NCBI GenBank assembly: GCA_033239125.1
Contig: BSWB01000004.1
Location: 142,236,926 to 142,300,925, forward strand
Source of the DNA: Fagopyrum homotropicum
Lineage: Eukaryota; Streptophyta; Magnoliopsida; Caryophyllales; Polygonaceae
Reading direction: 5' to 3'
DNA: 64,000 nucleotides
Shown: positions 1-11,472 of the stretch, one piece after another
Layout: each line of letters opens with the position of its first letter
Position numbering within the stretch: the first letter of the stretch is position 1
Position numbers and translations under genes: made by a program
Notes under the pieces: generated by a model
What the model was told of the DNA's origin: nothing
What the model saw: only the letters and a program-made list of their open reading frames with translations
Database searches by the model: none

Positions 1-2
1 TG

Positions 3-2321
3 GGCATCTTGGAGGACGTTCCGGTCAAGTTAGGTAACTTCTATCTACCCATAGATTTTGTTGTACTTGACATTCCCGCAGATTATCCTGTTCCTATTGT
101 TCTCGGGAGACCATTTCTAGAAACTTCGGGTTGCAACGTGGATTGCAAGAACACCAAGTTAAAATTCAACATTGGCGGCGATGAGGTGGAGTTCGCATTA
201 CTTGCAGCCATGAAAGGGGAGCAGCTAACTGACGATATCTTCAACATCTACGATGAAGAAGAATCAAGAGAATTGGTGAGCTCTATCCTTATTAACGATC
301 CACTCGAAAGAGTTATTAGCTTCAGTTTAATGGAGGAAGGTATAGCTGCTTCTTGTGATGCAGATATACGGAGCTTAAAAGCGCTGGAAGAGGATCCAGG
401 AGCTAAAACTGAGAAGCTAATCCAGGAGACGAAGATCTCCAGTTTCGGTTCCAGTTGCAGTACCTCGACTGAGGCACTTCCTGGACTGAGCGAGGCGACT
501 GAAGAACATCTCGGTCAACGCCTCTGCGCCTCGACCGAGGTCGAAGGCGAGACGACTTCAACTGAGACTTCCGAAAGTCCAGTTTCTGGATCTACTCCAC
601 TGGAAGGAGGAAGCAAGGATCCCCCTCAGAAAGCACCCCCAGTTATGGAGCTTAAACAACTCCCAAATCACTTGAGGTATGTCTTTCTTGGACCGGATTC
701 CACTTATCCCGTTATTGTTAGCGTTTCCCTTTCCGAAACTGAATTTTCTAAACTAATGCATGTCCTGAGAAATCATCAAAAGGCTTTGGGTTATACTATA
801 GATGATCTTATTGGCATTAAGCTCTCTTTCTGCATGCATAGAATTTTAATGGAGGATGATCATAAGACTTCACGGGAACCTCAAAGACGGTTAAATCCGA
901 TCATGAAAGAGGTTGTGAAGAAGGAAATTCTTAAGTTGTTGGATGCAGGTATTATTTATCCTATCTCGGACAGCAAGTGGGTTAGCCCGGTGCATGTAGT
1001 TCCGAAGAAAGGAGGGATGACCGTTGTGACAAATAAGAACAACGAGTTGATCCCAACCCGGACCGTTACGGGCTGGAGGGTTTGCATCGATTATAGGAAG
1101 CTGAATACGGCCACACGGAAGGACCATTTTCCACTTCCCTTCATTGATCAAATGCTCGAGCGGTTAGCCCAGCATTCACACTTTTGCTACTTAGACGGTT
1201 ATAGTGGATTCTTCCAGATTCCTATCCATCCGGATGATCAGGAGAAGACCACTTTCACTTGTCCATGGGGGACATTTGCTTATAGGAGGATGCCATTTGG
1301 ATTGTGCAATGCACCCGCTACCTTCCAGCGATGCATGATGGCTATCTTTTCCGAGTACATAGAGGAGATCATGGAGGTATTTATGGATGATTTTTCTGTA
1401 TATGGTTCCTCTTTTGATGATTGCTTATCTAACCTTTCGCTAGTGCTTAAAAGATGTGAAGACACTAATCTCGTTTTGAATTGGGAAAAGTGTCATTTTA
1501 TGGTTAGTGAAGGCATTGTGCTAGGACACCTCGTTTCTAATCGAGGCATTGAGGTCGATCGCGCTAAGATCGAGACTATTGAGAAACTCCCTCCCCCTTG
1601 TTCTGTTAAAGGTGTGAGGAGTTTTCTCGGGCACGCAAGTTTCTACAGGAGATTCATCAAGGACTTCTCTAAGATTTCTAAACCTCTAACCAACCTCTTG
1701 AATAAAGATGTTGTTTTTGAGTTTTCGCAGGAGTGTCTTGATGCTATTTACAGGATTAAGGAAGCGTTGATCTCCGCTCCCATTATCCAACCTCCGGATT
1801 GGACCTTGCCCTTTGAGATCATGTGTGATGCTAGTGATGTAGCCGTAGGAGCGGTGCTTGGACAGAAGAAGGATGGCCGGACCACCGCCATTTATTATGC
1901 TAGCAAGACGTTAGATGTGGCACAACGCAACTACGCTACCGCCGAGAAGGAGTTATTGGCGGTTGTATACGCTTTCGAGAAATTTCGTTCCTATTTAGTT
2001 GGGGCGAAAGTGATTGTCTACACCGACCATGCAGCCATTCGTTACTTGTTGGCTAAGAAAGATGTCAAGCCACGCCTTATTCAATGGATTCTCTTACTTC
2101 AAGAGTTTGATCTAGAAATCCGCGATAAGAAGGGATCCGAAAATTCTGTTGCGGATCACCTCAGCCGGCTGCCTGCATCTTCACGCGAGACGGACGACCC
2201 ACCCATAGACGATTCATTCCCCGATGAGCACTTACACTTGTTGGAGCGTTTGATAGATTTACTTACTTCACCCCACGATGGAGGTGAAGTATGGGGTGAG
2301 GGCACCTCCCATTACGTTTGA
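3..2321 (+). pseudogene. Athila-type pol, partial: protease end, RT and RNase H, integrase deleted
   Basis: The frame is open from the window edge, so there is no true start here. The first ~45 codons are the C-terminal part of the retropepsin (ends LGRPFLETSG, then a VDCKN block). An acidic, Ser/Thr-rich linker of about 150 residues follows and contains palindromic DNA cassettes. RT then runs from about nt 650, with SKWVSPVHVVPKKGG, the motif YRRMPFGLCNAPATFQR and the catalytic FMDD box near nt 1381. RNase H follows (CDASD, EKE, TDHAA, VADHLSRL). Compared with the copy at 22750-25221, about 1.2 kb coding for the whole integrase is missing: the frame passes from FPDEHLHLLE straight to a GEVWGE remnant of the integrase C-terminus and then stops. 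Otherwise the reading frame is intact. Known for the family: PR, RT, RH and IN are made as one polyprotein. Confidence 0.9.
463..543 (+). promoter_or_regulatory. Palindromic CCTCGACCGAGG cassettes inside the pol linker of element A
   Basis: Several half-sites and one near-palindrome (CCTCGACCGAGG, 529-540) lie in the coding linker between protease and RT. The same word recurs at five other places in this element. Function is inferred only. Confidence 0.5.
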
Positions 2322-2545
2322 GATGCATTATGGTCCAGCTAGCGACCTTAAACCAAGCGCTTCTTGGGAGGCAACCCAAGGTATTGCTTTCTTTTCCTTC
2401 TTCTAGTCTAGCTTAGATAGTTTTTGCTTTTGCTTTGCTTTGTTTTGTTTTTGGCATTCTAGACAGATAACAGGAGATATCTAAGGAGGGAGCATAACTG
2501 GAAGGACAGAAGTTCGAGAATTTGAGAAGACGGAGTTTGACTGAG

Positions 2546-2673
2546 GCATCTCGGTTGCTATCAAAGCACCTCGATCGAGATGATTCTTGAGCAACCAAGG
2601 CGACTAGGGTTTTCTGAAGAACCACCTCGGTCCGTACCACCTCGGTCCAGTCGAGACCATCTCGACCGAGGTG
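2546..2673 (+). promoter_or_regulatory. Palindromic cassette cluster upstream of the internal TATA box
   Basis: At least four CCTCGGTC or CTCGACCGAGGTG half-sites and near-palindromes occur in about 130 bp, ending 20 bp before TATAAAA. The arms pair across the cluster (CACCTCGGTC with GACCGAGGTG). Confidence 0.55.
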
Positions 2674-2693
2674 ACAGCAGTTCCAGAAAAGGG

Positions 2694-2700
2694 TATAAAA
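2694..2700 (+). promoter_or_regulatory. Putative internal TATA box (TATAAAA)
   Basis: TATAAAAGGGGG lies between pol and the ORF-1-like gene and is followed by a CT-rich stretch of the kind seen around plant transcription starts. The equivalent place in the other element (25612-25619) also has a TATA box just after a cassette cluster. The role as a subgenomic promoter is inferred. Confidence 0.45.
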
Positions 2701-3044
2701 GGGGGATTTATTTTCTCTCTCTTCCATCTCACCCTTCCTCGACCGCGGCGACAGTTTCACCTCACCTCCTTCGATTTCTGCTCGTTTTTGACGATTTCTG
2801 TCTCTAAACTGCGATTGAGACTCAGAGGATCCCAGTACAACATCGATTTGCAAGAGAATCGAACCGATTCGGACGAACGAGGTAAAAATAGAACTGAAAC
2901 CCTACCTCGCTTTTTCGCTTCGATTTGGGCTTTGGTTGCCCTTGCATTTGTTGAGGAAAGGCTTAAGTACCCCATAGGAAGCAGTTGTAGTGATTTTGGG
3001 GGAAAAGAACTTAATTTTCAGAAGGAATTAGAATCCAGTTTTCT

Positions 3045-3110
3045 GCCTCGGGCCAGACGAGTTGTGCCTCGGCCGAGGTGATTCTTGAGTGTTGTCAGTT
3101 GACCGAGGTG
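3045..3110 (+). promoter_or_regulatory. Palindromic cassette before the ORF-1-like start in element A
   Basis: It contains the perfect palindrome CCTCGGCCGAGG (3067-3078) and two flanking half-sites, and ends about 25 bp before the ATG at 3134. It matches in position the cassette at 25986-26044. Confidence 0.5.
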
Positions 3111-3133
3111 ATCTGACAGTGACTGAATTGAAA

Positions 3134-4510
3134 ATGAGTTCTGACCGACGCCTTGTCCTTAGGGATAGATCCTCCCCTTCCCCTTCTTCCTCTTCTTCCC
3201 GACCTTACCGCCCGGTGATCCATGAGCGACACTGGGTGGATTATGAGCGTATTTCCGGCCGTCCAGTGATTGCACCACGCTTCCTGGACGTGTCTGCTTT
3301 TGATTGCCTCCAGGTAGACGGAGACCTTAGGAGGATGATTTCTACAGTAGGGCTGGATCAGTTTACTGAGATCCGGGCCCCAGCCTATTTGGAGCCGACC
3401 TTAGAGTTCGTTAGCTCCTTCACCTACCTTCCCACAGAGCAGTCTGTGAAGTACCGGTTGATGAACCAGAACTTCTTAGTGCCACTCGAGTACTGGAGAG
3501 ATATTTTTGGCTTTTCGAAGCCCACAACTGTTGACTTCCCGTCCTGATCAGTAGCTAGGGAGTTTTGGGGGCAGATTGCCCATATTGTTGAGCATGTAGA
3601 TAGATGGCGCCTTGGAGATTCCAGGGAGAAGGTCATCTTCCATTTAGCCTTTAGGTTAGCCCACCGGATATTCAACGAGACACTTCTGGCGCGTACCGAG
3701 ACGCCCCAGAAGATCCGACAGGGAGAGCTTTTCAGTTTGCACTGCATGGTTAGTGGAGGTATCCTGGACTTTGGCTTGATGTTGGCAGAGGATCTGCACA
3801 AGATCAAGGCCAAAGCGAAGGGAGACATCTGCTGCGGAGGGCTTGTCACCCACATAGCTAGTTATCAGGACATGGATCTCAGTGCTTGCACGATGGTGGC
3901 GGCTGCCAAGCCGCTTGGGCTGCAGGAGATGATCACTCGGCGGATTCTAGTTCCCCGAGGTCTGACTACTCTGTACGTGGCTATGCCGTGGGAGCTAACT
4001 GCACCACAGGGGATCAGGTGGTCTGCCCAGTTTTCTATTTATGACCCTCACTATTGGCAGACCGCTTGGGCTCCACTGATGGAGGATTATAGAGAGGCAG
4101 CAGCTGCCCCAGCTGAGGAGGAGGCAGATGATGAGGAGACAGTTGATGAGAGAGAGGGTGGAGTCCCGATGGATACAAGGACAGATACTCCAGGGACGAG
4201 CGCACCACCAGTTATAGATCTGGATGAGGAGGACACTGAGCCTGCACCTGCTACTTCTCAAGTGAGACCTGCTAGGCGTAGGACACGCCGACACAGGGAT
4301 CCAGATGCTCACAGACGGATCGATGACCTGACGGATCAGGTTATTGATTCATATGCTGCTTTGTCACTGGATATCCGCGAGATGCAGGAGCGGCAGCACT
4401 ACCAACACATGATGGCCCAGATCCAGTTTGAGCACGTCATGGGCTATCCGTTCGACCCGACCCAGTATCCGTACGTGCCACCACCACCACCACCGGATCA
4501 TGACTACTGA
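3134..4510 (+). pseudogene. ATHILA ORF-1-like gene, one in-frame stop
   Basis: One reading frame of 458 codons is broken only by a TGA at 3545-3547. I prefer the ATG at 3134, directly after a palindromic cassette, over an in-frame ATG 45 bp upstream. The protein starts with a basic, Ser/Pro-rich segment, then a ~250-residue conserved core: EFW, HLAFRLAHRIF, the TRTETPQKI-type motif, GGLVTHIA, AAAKPLGLQEMITRR, and MPWE. It ends in an acidic segment, an RxxRRRTRRHR basic patch and a proline run. The core lines up along its length with the protein at 26052-27628. It resembles the Pfam ATHILA ORF-1 family, whose function is unknown. It sits where an env gene would be, but I see no signal peptide, membrane segment or cleavage site, so calling it an envelope is not supported. 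The stop replaces a Gly codon of the other copy. Confidence 0.78.
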
Positions 4511-4613
4511 GAGCTGCAGGATTTTCTTTATTATTTTTATCCAGTTCAGCCTATTATCCGGTGAGTATTTTTATCCTTTAGACTTATTTTGACCCACTGG
4601 GACAGTGTGTCCC

Positions 4614-4624
4614 AAGTATGGGGT
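4614..4624 (+). other. PPT-like word AAGTATGGGGT after the ORF-1-like gene
   Basis: It shares its first 11 bases with the polypurine tract next to the 3' LTR (5954-5963 plus T) and lies at the same relative place as 27738-27750 in the other element. It could be a second priming site; this is inferred. Confidence 0.4.
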
Positions 4625-4800
4625 GTTTATGTGATGTATTATTTGACATTTGATGTATGACTTCACTTGACCGGATATTGATATTTTATACTTCACTTTT
4701 GCTTCTATATGTTTATCTGAGATTGCATGCATACTTACAGGTTATTTGATTGAAAAAAACGTCGAAACTGAAAAAAAAATGGTTTTAAAAAATTTTTTGG

Positions 4801-4872
4801 ACCTCGACCGGTGGAGTTCTGGCCGAACGAGGTGTTTCACCTCGGTTGACCTAAGAACGCCTCGACCGAGGT
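4801..4872 (+). promoter_or_regulatory. Palindromic cassette cluster downstream of the ORF-1-like gene
   Basis: Four half-sites or near-palindromes of the CCTCGACCGAGGTG type occur in 72 bp. The other element has no counterpart at this position. Confidence 0.5.
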
Positions 4873-5951
4873 GGGTTAACTGAGAGTTTTTGAAACGATT
4901 TTTGTGCTTCTTATCTGGATATGATCTCAGTGAAGATCTTGTTTACTGACTGATTTTGAAATTCTTTATGTGTTTGAAAGGTTTTATAATATGTTTAAGT
5001 TGCTAAATGCTTTGTTTGAAATTATTGACATGTTTAATACTTTGTTTTTATCTAAATTATGTTGAATTTGAAGGTTGACACCACGTTATGAGTTCTCTCA
5101 CTTTTTTCCTGGAAAGACCAAGGCAATTCATTCTTCTCTCTTCTTCTTCTTGATCATGCTTAGCCCCTCATATACATTTTGCCTCCCTTTACCTATCCGG
5201 GAATTTGGAAGCAAGCGAAGTGGTGAAAGCAAGTGAAGTAAAGTTGAGAAGTTGGCTGGAAGTGAAAGTGTTAGAAAGTAATCTTAGGTTTGGGGAAGTC
5301 AATCATGAAGATGAGTAACTCGGCACCATTCATATAGCCGGGTGTTTGTGTCTTGCCAAAGTTGGATTGAGCGATATTCCTAACGGGTCATGGTATGTGC
5401 ATCAAGGGTTTGATGCATCTCAAGAAATTGATGATTGCTGATTTCCTAGGCTTCGGTTATTGTGCACCTCTGTCCATGCATCCCAAAAAGTAAAGTAAAA
5501 AGAAAAAGTGTGAAATAAGCAAAGCTTATTGGTGGAAGATGTTGCAAGTCAAAGTGAAGTGAAGTTCATCCTTTTCCCGGATTCTAGCACCACATTACCT
5601 TACATACATCCCTACCCTACACGTTTCTTGACCTTTCTTTTGGGAAGCCCTTGAGACCTTGAGCTTGTTGATTGACTTAGTGGTTTAAACTGGATTATAC
5701 ATAATTAATTTCGATAATTATGACTTATTATGCATTCTATGATTTTATGCAAAGATGAACAACTTTCTTATATTTATAAAATGTTTTGATCATATTTTGA
5801 TTTTAAATTCCATGAAGTATTCTCTTAGAGTGATCTATGATTGTAGCACACCATAAAAATGTTTTTGAAAGACTTTCCATTGATTTTATTGACTTATAAT
5901 CCATTCTATCTTGTCTTTCATATGCGGAACTTGCTTGGGACAAGCAAGGGC

Positions 5952-5967
5952 TAAGTATGGGGTACTT
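5952..5967 (+). other. Polypurine tract of element A
   Basis: TAAGTATGGGGTACTT lies directly before the LTR start TGATAGCATG, where plus-strand priming occurs in LTR retrotransposons. Confidence 0.75.
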
Positions 5968-6275
5968 TGATAGCATGAATTATAGTCTATATTTTGGGGT
6001 TTGTTTAGACGTTTTATCTTTCATAATCTGCATGTTTGTATGTATATTATGTGATTATATTACCATTTCATCTACCTTTGCGGGAATCGAGGTCTACACC
6101 TAGTTTTATTGTAATTGTAGGTAAAATGGCACATTTTGCATCAAAAAGGAGCAAAAGGAGCTATGGAGTCATTGGAGCTACATTGAGGAACATAAGGAAC
6201 CATCCAGGAAGCATAGCTATGAATTTGAGATTCACTTTGGACCAGTTTTGAGAGATTTCACATTCAGTTATGACT

Positions 6276-6340
6276 CACCTCGGTTGACCACAGATTCATC
6301 TCGACCGAGGTGATCCAGGGAAGTCGACTCGACCGAGGCG
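6276..6340 (+). promoter_or_regulatory. U3 palindromic cassette, LTR of element A
   Basis: CACCTCGGTTGACC, ATCTCGACCGAGGTGATC and CTCGACCGAGGCG occur in 65 bp, about 180 bp upstream of the LTR TATA box. Confidence 0.5.
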
Positions 6341-6521
6341 AATACCTAGGACGCGGCGAGAATATTTTATTCTTGGCTGAGATCTTTTATATTTGGAAAG
6401 TGATCTTATATTTTTGGGCTTGGCTCCTGGAAGGAAGAAGATATACTAGATGATATATTTTACCTATTTTTATGGGAAAAGATCTTTTCTAAGATATCTT
6501 ATCTTTGGAGGGTTATTTTCC

Positions 6522-6530
6522 TATAAAAAG
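6522..6530 (+). promoter_or_regulatory. LTR TATA box (TATAAAAAG)
   Basis: CCTATAAAAAGGG sits near the middle of the LTR, as expected for the promoter that drives genomic RNA. Confidence 0.6.
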
Positions 6531-6987
6531 GGTTGGATTTCCACAAATCCAACATCCCGCTTATCATGCTATACCACCGATCAGGGTTTATACGCAGCAG
6601 CAGGCATACTCCAGTTGGGAGATTTGAAGAACCTTTTTGAAGGTTGAAGGAAGATTGAAGATTGTAGCTTTTATAGCTTTTGAAAGGTTTTCTTGTAAGA
6701 TTACCTTAGATTCTCTTCCTTGTTGTCTTGCTTGTTGGATTTATATCCAAGGAACGCTTTTGTTGTGATATTTGATTCAGTTATTGAAGTCTTTCATTAA
6801 ATTCTTCTTGTTCAAATATTCACCTTCTTCCCATATATTTGATTAATACTTTCATGATGATGATGAGTGGCTAATTTCCTTGTGTGATTCTAGGGTGATT
6901 GGCTGAAGGTTGTGGGAAAAACAATGATAGAATGATCTTAATCACAGTAGGACCCTGAAAGTTCGAGTCTTTAACCTTAACCCTAAG

Positions 6988-7044
6988 CATCTCGTTCAGT
7001 CGATGAACATCTCAGCCGAGGTGGAATTTGGCTGACCGAGGTGA
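6988..7044 (+). promoter_or_regulatory. R/U5 palindromic cassette, LTR of element A
   Basis: ATCTCAGCCGAGGTGG and GACCGAGGTGAC, with an imperfect left arm, lie downstream of the TATA box and so would be in the transcript. The cassettes at 13836, 14954, 17091 and 18567 have equivalent positions. Confidence 0.45.
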
Positions 7045-8067
7045 CTTATCTGATCCGAAACTGAGAGTTAAGTGTTAGAGTTTGCCAAATCCTATCCTTA
7101 TTACACCTTTCCTGGTTCAATGCAAGCTTAGGATGAGACTTACCCGGTAATTCCTTAGTTTGTTTACCTAAGATCATAAGTGTAGGTAATAAAGGTTTAT
7201 CCTTTATTGGGGTTTGAGTGTGCTTCCATCCCATCTTTGTGAGTTAGCCTGAGACTTACCCGGTAAAGGTTGATTCTATTCCCTTAGATGGTGTGTTAGT
7301 TTGAGGATATAGTTCTTTATCTTGATTCCTTGAGACTTACCCGGTAATAGGAGTTACGGTTTAGGATTAGTGAGTAGTGAGACTTACCCGGTGATCTATT
7401 CCACTTTAGTAACACCTTCCCCATGCAAAAACCTCAACTTTGTCCGCTTATCTTTAGATCTTGAGTTGGAACCACAACTAGATGCTTTAATCCCTAGAAT
7501 CGCATATTTCCTTTATTGACTTCTTATTCATCTTTGATTGTTTTAATTGCTCTTGTGGTTAGTTTTTACATAAGCATACCGTGATTGGACTTTGTTTCAC
7601 TAAGTCCCTGTGATCGACCCCTGGAATTCCTTGCTTTTTACTACGATTGACCCGTACACTGCGGGTTCGCATCCTTGTTTTAAGCTTACGTCTAGGGTTA
7701 TAAATTTAAAGCTTGCACACACCGTTTGGAGCGAACAATGTCCAGTCCACCTTCAACAAATCCATCAACAGACTAAAACCAAGCCCGGTACATACATAGA
7801 TAACATATACATTAAAGCAAAGAGCATAATACAACTCGATAAAAAAAACTACTAAAGTGTATCCCTCTCTCTAGCTGTTGTGGGGAATGCCTCATGTAGC
7901 AAACTATAGACATAGGTCATGATCAATCTCATGAGGATATCTATCAAATTTTTATTTTGGTCAAATATTGAGGCATTCATGGAATAACAAAGGTAGTAGA
8001 CCGTAGTAGAGGACGCATATATCCTATATTTGCTCGTCTAACTCCTGCCATGTACAGTGTGGATCAA

Positions 8068-11000
8068 TTAATCCAAAGTCTTTGATCTTGTGGTGATCAA
8101 GTGTTCATGAGCCTCACTCTCACTTGTATATGTGTAGCCAAAGATCAGGTGGTCTTGAGACTCACTCTCAATCGTGCACCAGCTACAAGTAGGATCAATA
8201 CCAAGGAAATGTAAACTATCTCGGGTAGATAGCCGGAAAATGATCGCCATCCATAGGATAAAGCAATACTTGGACATATTTACCGGATCCCAAACTACTT
8301 TGGACTAGTCCACCACCTCACCATGTGGTCTAAGCTTCTCATAAGCCTTACCACTTAGAATCTCCCCCCTTGGTAACAAGACTAAAGTATATACATCCGT
8401 GGTGTCATCTGATCAGTATAGGAAACCATCCCATCTCTAGCGCAAAGGATTGTCTTCTCCAAAGGCGAGTCCTAATGAGTGACAATCCAATGCTCTGGTT
8501 CAATGGTATGTAAGTTCGTGTGGTGAATCCATATGACCTAGCGACTATCGATCACGCTAAGCATGGATGTGACAGTAGTACTTACAGATAAATGTTATGT
8601 GTTAGGACCTAAGGTCCAACAACCGTATCCCTCCCTCCATCTTCAGCAAGCAAACTCTAGACCATGCGACACGTGGCCAACTCCATAGGAGCTACCATTA
8701 CAGGCTAGTAAAATTACCAAGCACCAAAACTGGGACTGGAAGAAGTGATAGCCAAAAGCTCTCAATACCCTACAACACTGCTCCGATCAACTTTAAAGAG
8801 ATAGTAAATGACATGTGTTGCTTGTTCAATGATGAAAGGTGTCTCCTAATCCTTTCAATGAGAGGAGAGGAGTACCCAAGTGGAAAAATGGTAGGTCAAA
8901 TGGGAATGTTCATGTATCTGAAAGGAAACTCTCCTATCACGATAGGTCATCTCAAACGCCTCCTCCTACGACATAGATGCTAAGAAGATAGAGGACTTGG
9001 GTAGGCTGACATCCAATTCAAAAATCCTCTCAAACTGGCGTAGACACTCCAACAAGGTATCAATCACGCTCTATCACCCCAGCAAAACAACACCACATCA
9101 TCGACAAATATTATATGTGAGATTCTAAGCTTCTCACTTTGCTTGTAGAACCGGAATACTGGCCTAAAAGTCTCCACTTGGATCATCCATGAAGGAACTC
9201 CACGCAGATTACAAATAAAAACGGTGAAAGCGGGCAACCTTGTCTTAACCCAAGACGACCCTAGAAGAACCCAAAACCCGAAACCTGAATTCTTGTTAAC
9301 CCGGATCGAGTAAGATGCCATGGTGACGTACTTCATCACCTAGTCAATAAACCTGGTGGGGAACTACAACTCCAACATCGCAAAGTGTAGAAACTTCCAA
9401 GACATCGTGTCATAAGCCTTGGCAAGGAATATCTTCATAAAACATCATCTGTTGTCTTACCACACATTATATCTCTTCAAAATCTCCTGAAAGAGGAATA
9501 CCTTATCTGACATCGTCATCCCCAAGGTGAAGACACATTGTGTCGGGTCAATGAGGTATCCAAGACACTGACCCTATATGTTCTCCACCAGCTTGGTGAT
9601 GATCTTAAAATAGATCACATTATAGCAAGATATCGGCCTAAACTGCTCCACAGAAGAAGGTGCATCTACTTTGGGAATAAGTGAGGCCATAGTACGGTTC
9701 ATTTGCCTCAATAGCTATTTATTAACAAAGAACTCACGAGCCGTAACATAAACTTTACTCAATGTCGTTTCCCATGTATTCTTGAAAAACGTAGAGGAGA
9801 AATCATCTAGCTTCGGGGCCTTCATGTCACCAATTGACCAAAGTCCCTTTTTAAATTTGCATTGGACACCGTTCCAACTAGCCTCTACTAATCTCCATCA
9901 ACAACTCTTGATCCCACCAAAAACCAATCCCTCGGCACGTTCTCCACCTCCCTCTTCGTCCCAAAAATCCCCTAAAAGAAGGAAACAAACTCTCCGGCCA
10001 CTCCCTCCAAGGAGGTTGTGGCCATGCCATCAGTCAGGTCGAACGAAGGGATAAAATGCCTCCGTCCATTAGCCTTCATAAGACTGTAGAAATATGAAGT
10101 TCATCTACCACTCTGAAGAACATACCTAGTCTTCGTGTGTTGTTCATAGAAGCTCCTCTTTGTAGCATTAAGCCTTATAACTTTAGAATTAAGCTCAATC
10201 AAATCAGTCTTGAGGGACTCAAACTCGGTATCTAGTCTAAAGCTCTTCAATCAAGTAGCCAACTTCTTGCTAGCTACCTTTTCTTTTTCCAAGATATGTG
10301 CAAAGTGCCACATGTTCATACCTCTTAAATGGCCCTTTGGACCGTGAAGGAGGGCATACAAGCAATATTTGTAGGTTCCCTAGAGTCTACAACTCCAGTT
10401 CTCCTCACAACATCTTGGAATTAGTAATGAGATACCCACATATTAAAGAACTTAAATTTGGGCCTCGTAGACCTAGGGAAGGTGTACGATATGGGTAATA
10501 GTAGGCTTGTGATCCGCATACTACCCAATATTTGGAAAACTCGTGTGGCAATAGACCACCTGCTTTAACCATGACTCTATCAATCCTACTCCGAATAGTA
10601 TCATTACTCCAAGTGAACTTGTTATCACTTGTGAATGGAATGTCGGAGAGGCCGAGCTCTTGACAAGCATCTAACATACCTTTACACTCATACATGCATA
10701 CAGGTGCACCATTAACTCGTTTATCGAAGTACATGAAGTTATTAAAGTCACCCCGGATAAGCCATCGAATAAGGCATATGCTAAACCAAGCTCGTACAGT
10801 ATGTCACATATCTTTACGTTCAAAAATATCTCGGACCCCATGGATAAAGCAAACACCGTACTTGGCCCCAACAACCTCGTAGGTGACTAGACCGATAACA
10901 AACTGCACACCAACCGCCCCAATCTCTATCTCAATGTGGTTACTATCCCACGTGAACAAGATTCCACACCTATTGTGCACATAGAAATTGGTGACGTAAC

Positions 11001-11172
11001 TCCAATCCGAGAATCGAATTTGCATCACCGGAACAATGTCGGAAGGTCTAGCATTAAACCTTGTCTCAAGCACACGATTAAATGCAAGAATCATTTTCCT
11101 CATGAGATCTCTCATGCAATTTTGTATCCGGGGTTGGTAGAACACTTGAACATTCCTTGATATGCCACTCAT
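8068..11172 (-). pseudogene. LINE ORF2 remnant: endonuclease, reverse transcriptase, zf-RVT
   Basis: Read on the minus strand. The endonuclease lies at about 11172-10405 and includes FTWSNDTIRSRIDRVMV, the plant L1 endonuclease block. RT pieces follow at about 9700-9064: a LIPKV...FRPISC block, then a KAYDTMSWKFL block, and FVDDVVLFCWGD, the L1 equivalent of the FADD catalytic box with A replaced by V. The zf-RVT domain (ILWMAIIFRLSTRDSL then CSWC and DHLIF) is at 8277-8068. Many stops and frame changes make it non-functional. In L1 elements ORF2 nicks the target and copies the RNA at that site. Confidence 0.82.
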
Positions 11173-11472
11173 TGGGAAACCGAGTGCTTGCCCTTCCTCC
11201 TAATCTCTCTATCAACTGTCCCGGTTATCATGGAAAAGACAAGTCTAATAGACCTACATTCTCCCCCAACCTCAGCTCTAGCCTAAGTCGTCTTGTCCAT
11301 ATTGGTCTTGAGGGGTCGTCCATCTCTCCTTTTGGACCGAGAAATGATCATGGTGAATCACTCATCAACCGTCTCAGCCTCCGTAGTATCAACCAAACCG
11401 ATGTGTGCATTTATTATTGCAATAGTGGGAAATTGACCAGAAACCCTCCACAATCTCACCCTCATCAATACT

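Larger units (their letters stand above)
2322..3133 (+). other. pol to ORF-1 spacer of element A with cassettes and a TATA box
   Basis: This non-coding spacer opens with the conserved Athila block (about 2337-2385, GCGCTTCTTGGGAGGCAACC). It then carries palindromic cassettes (2546-2673), a TATA box (2694-2700), a pyrimidine-rich stretch and a further cassette (3045-3110) just before the ATG at 3134. The second element in this window has the same order of parts at 25222-26051. Confidence 0.7.
4511..5967 (+). other. 3' untranslated region of element A
   Basis: This non-coding stretch contains a conserved GGGACAGTGTG motif followed by a PPT-like word (4614-4624), a cassette cluster (4801-4872) and a block around 5165-5215 (TTAGCCCCTCAT, then TTTACCTATCCGGGAATTTG). 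That block is shared with 28160-28215 in the other element. The polypurine tract at the 3' end abuts the LTR. No gene is visible. Confidence 0.7.
1..7737 (+). mobile_element. Athila-type Ty3/gypsy retrotransposon A (3' part; 5' end outside window)
   Basis: The order is protease end, reverse transcriptase and RNase H, a separate downstream ORF, polypurine tract, then a 1770-bp LTR. This is the Athila layout. The RT block closely matches the second Athila-type pol at 22300-23850, and both carry the same downstream non-coding block beginning GCGCTTCTTGGGAGGCAACC. The 5' LTR, gag and the first part of protease lie outside the window, so the left target duplication cannot be read; the right-hand 5 bp would be 7738-7742 (ATGTC). 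The element cannot act alone because integrase is deleted. Confidence 0.92.
5968..7737 (+). repeat. 3' LTR of element A (1770 bp)
   Basis: The LTR starts TGATAGCATG right after the polypurine tract and ends GCGAACA, the same terminus that precedes the primer-binding sites at 15718 and 19216. A TATA box is at 6522-6530 and cassettes are at 6276-6340 (upstream of TATA) and 6988-7044 (downstream). Four copies of GACTTACCCGGT start at 7137, 7253, 7334 and 7381. The conserved end block TACACTGCGGGTTCGC lies near 7656-7671. Confidence 0.9.

Noticed and set aside
3089..4510. Envelope gene downstream of pol
   Set aside because: The position fits, but no signal peptide, membrane span or cleavage site is visible. 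The protein matches the ATHILA ORF-1 type instead.
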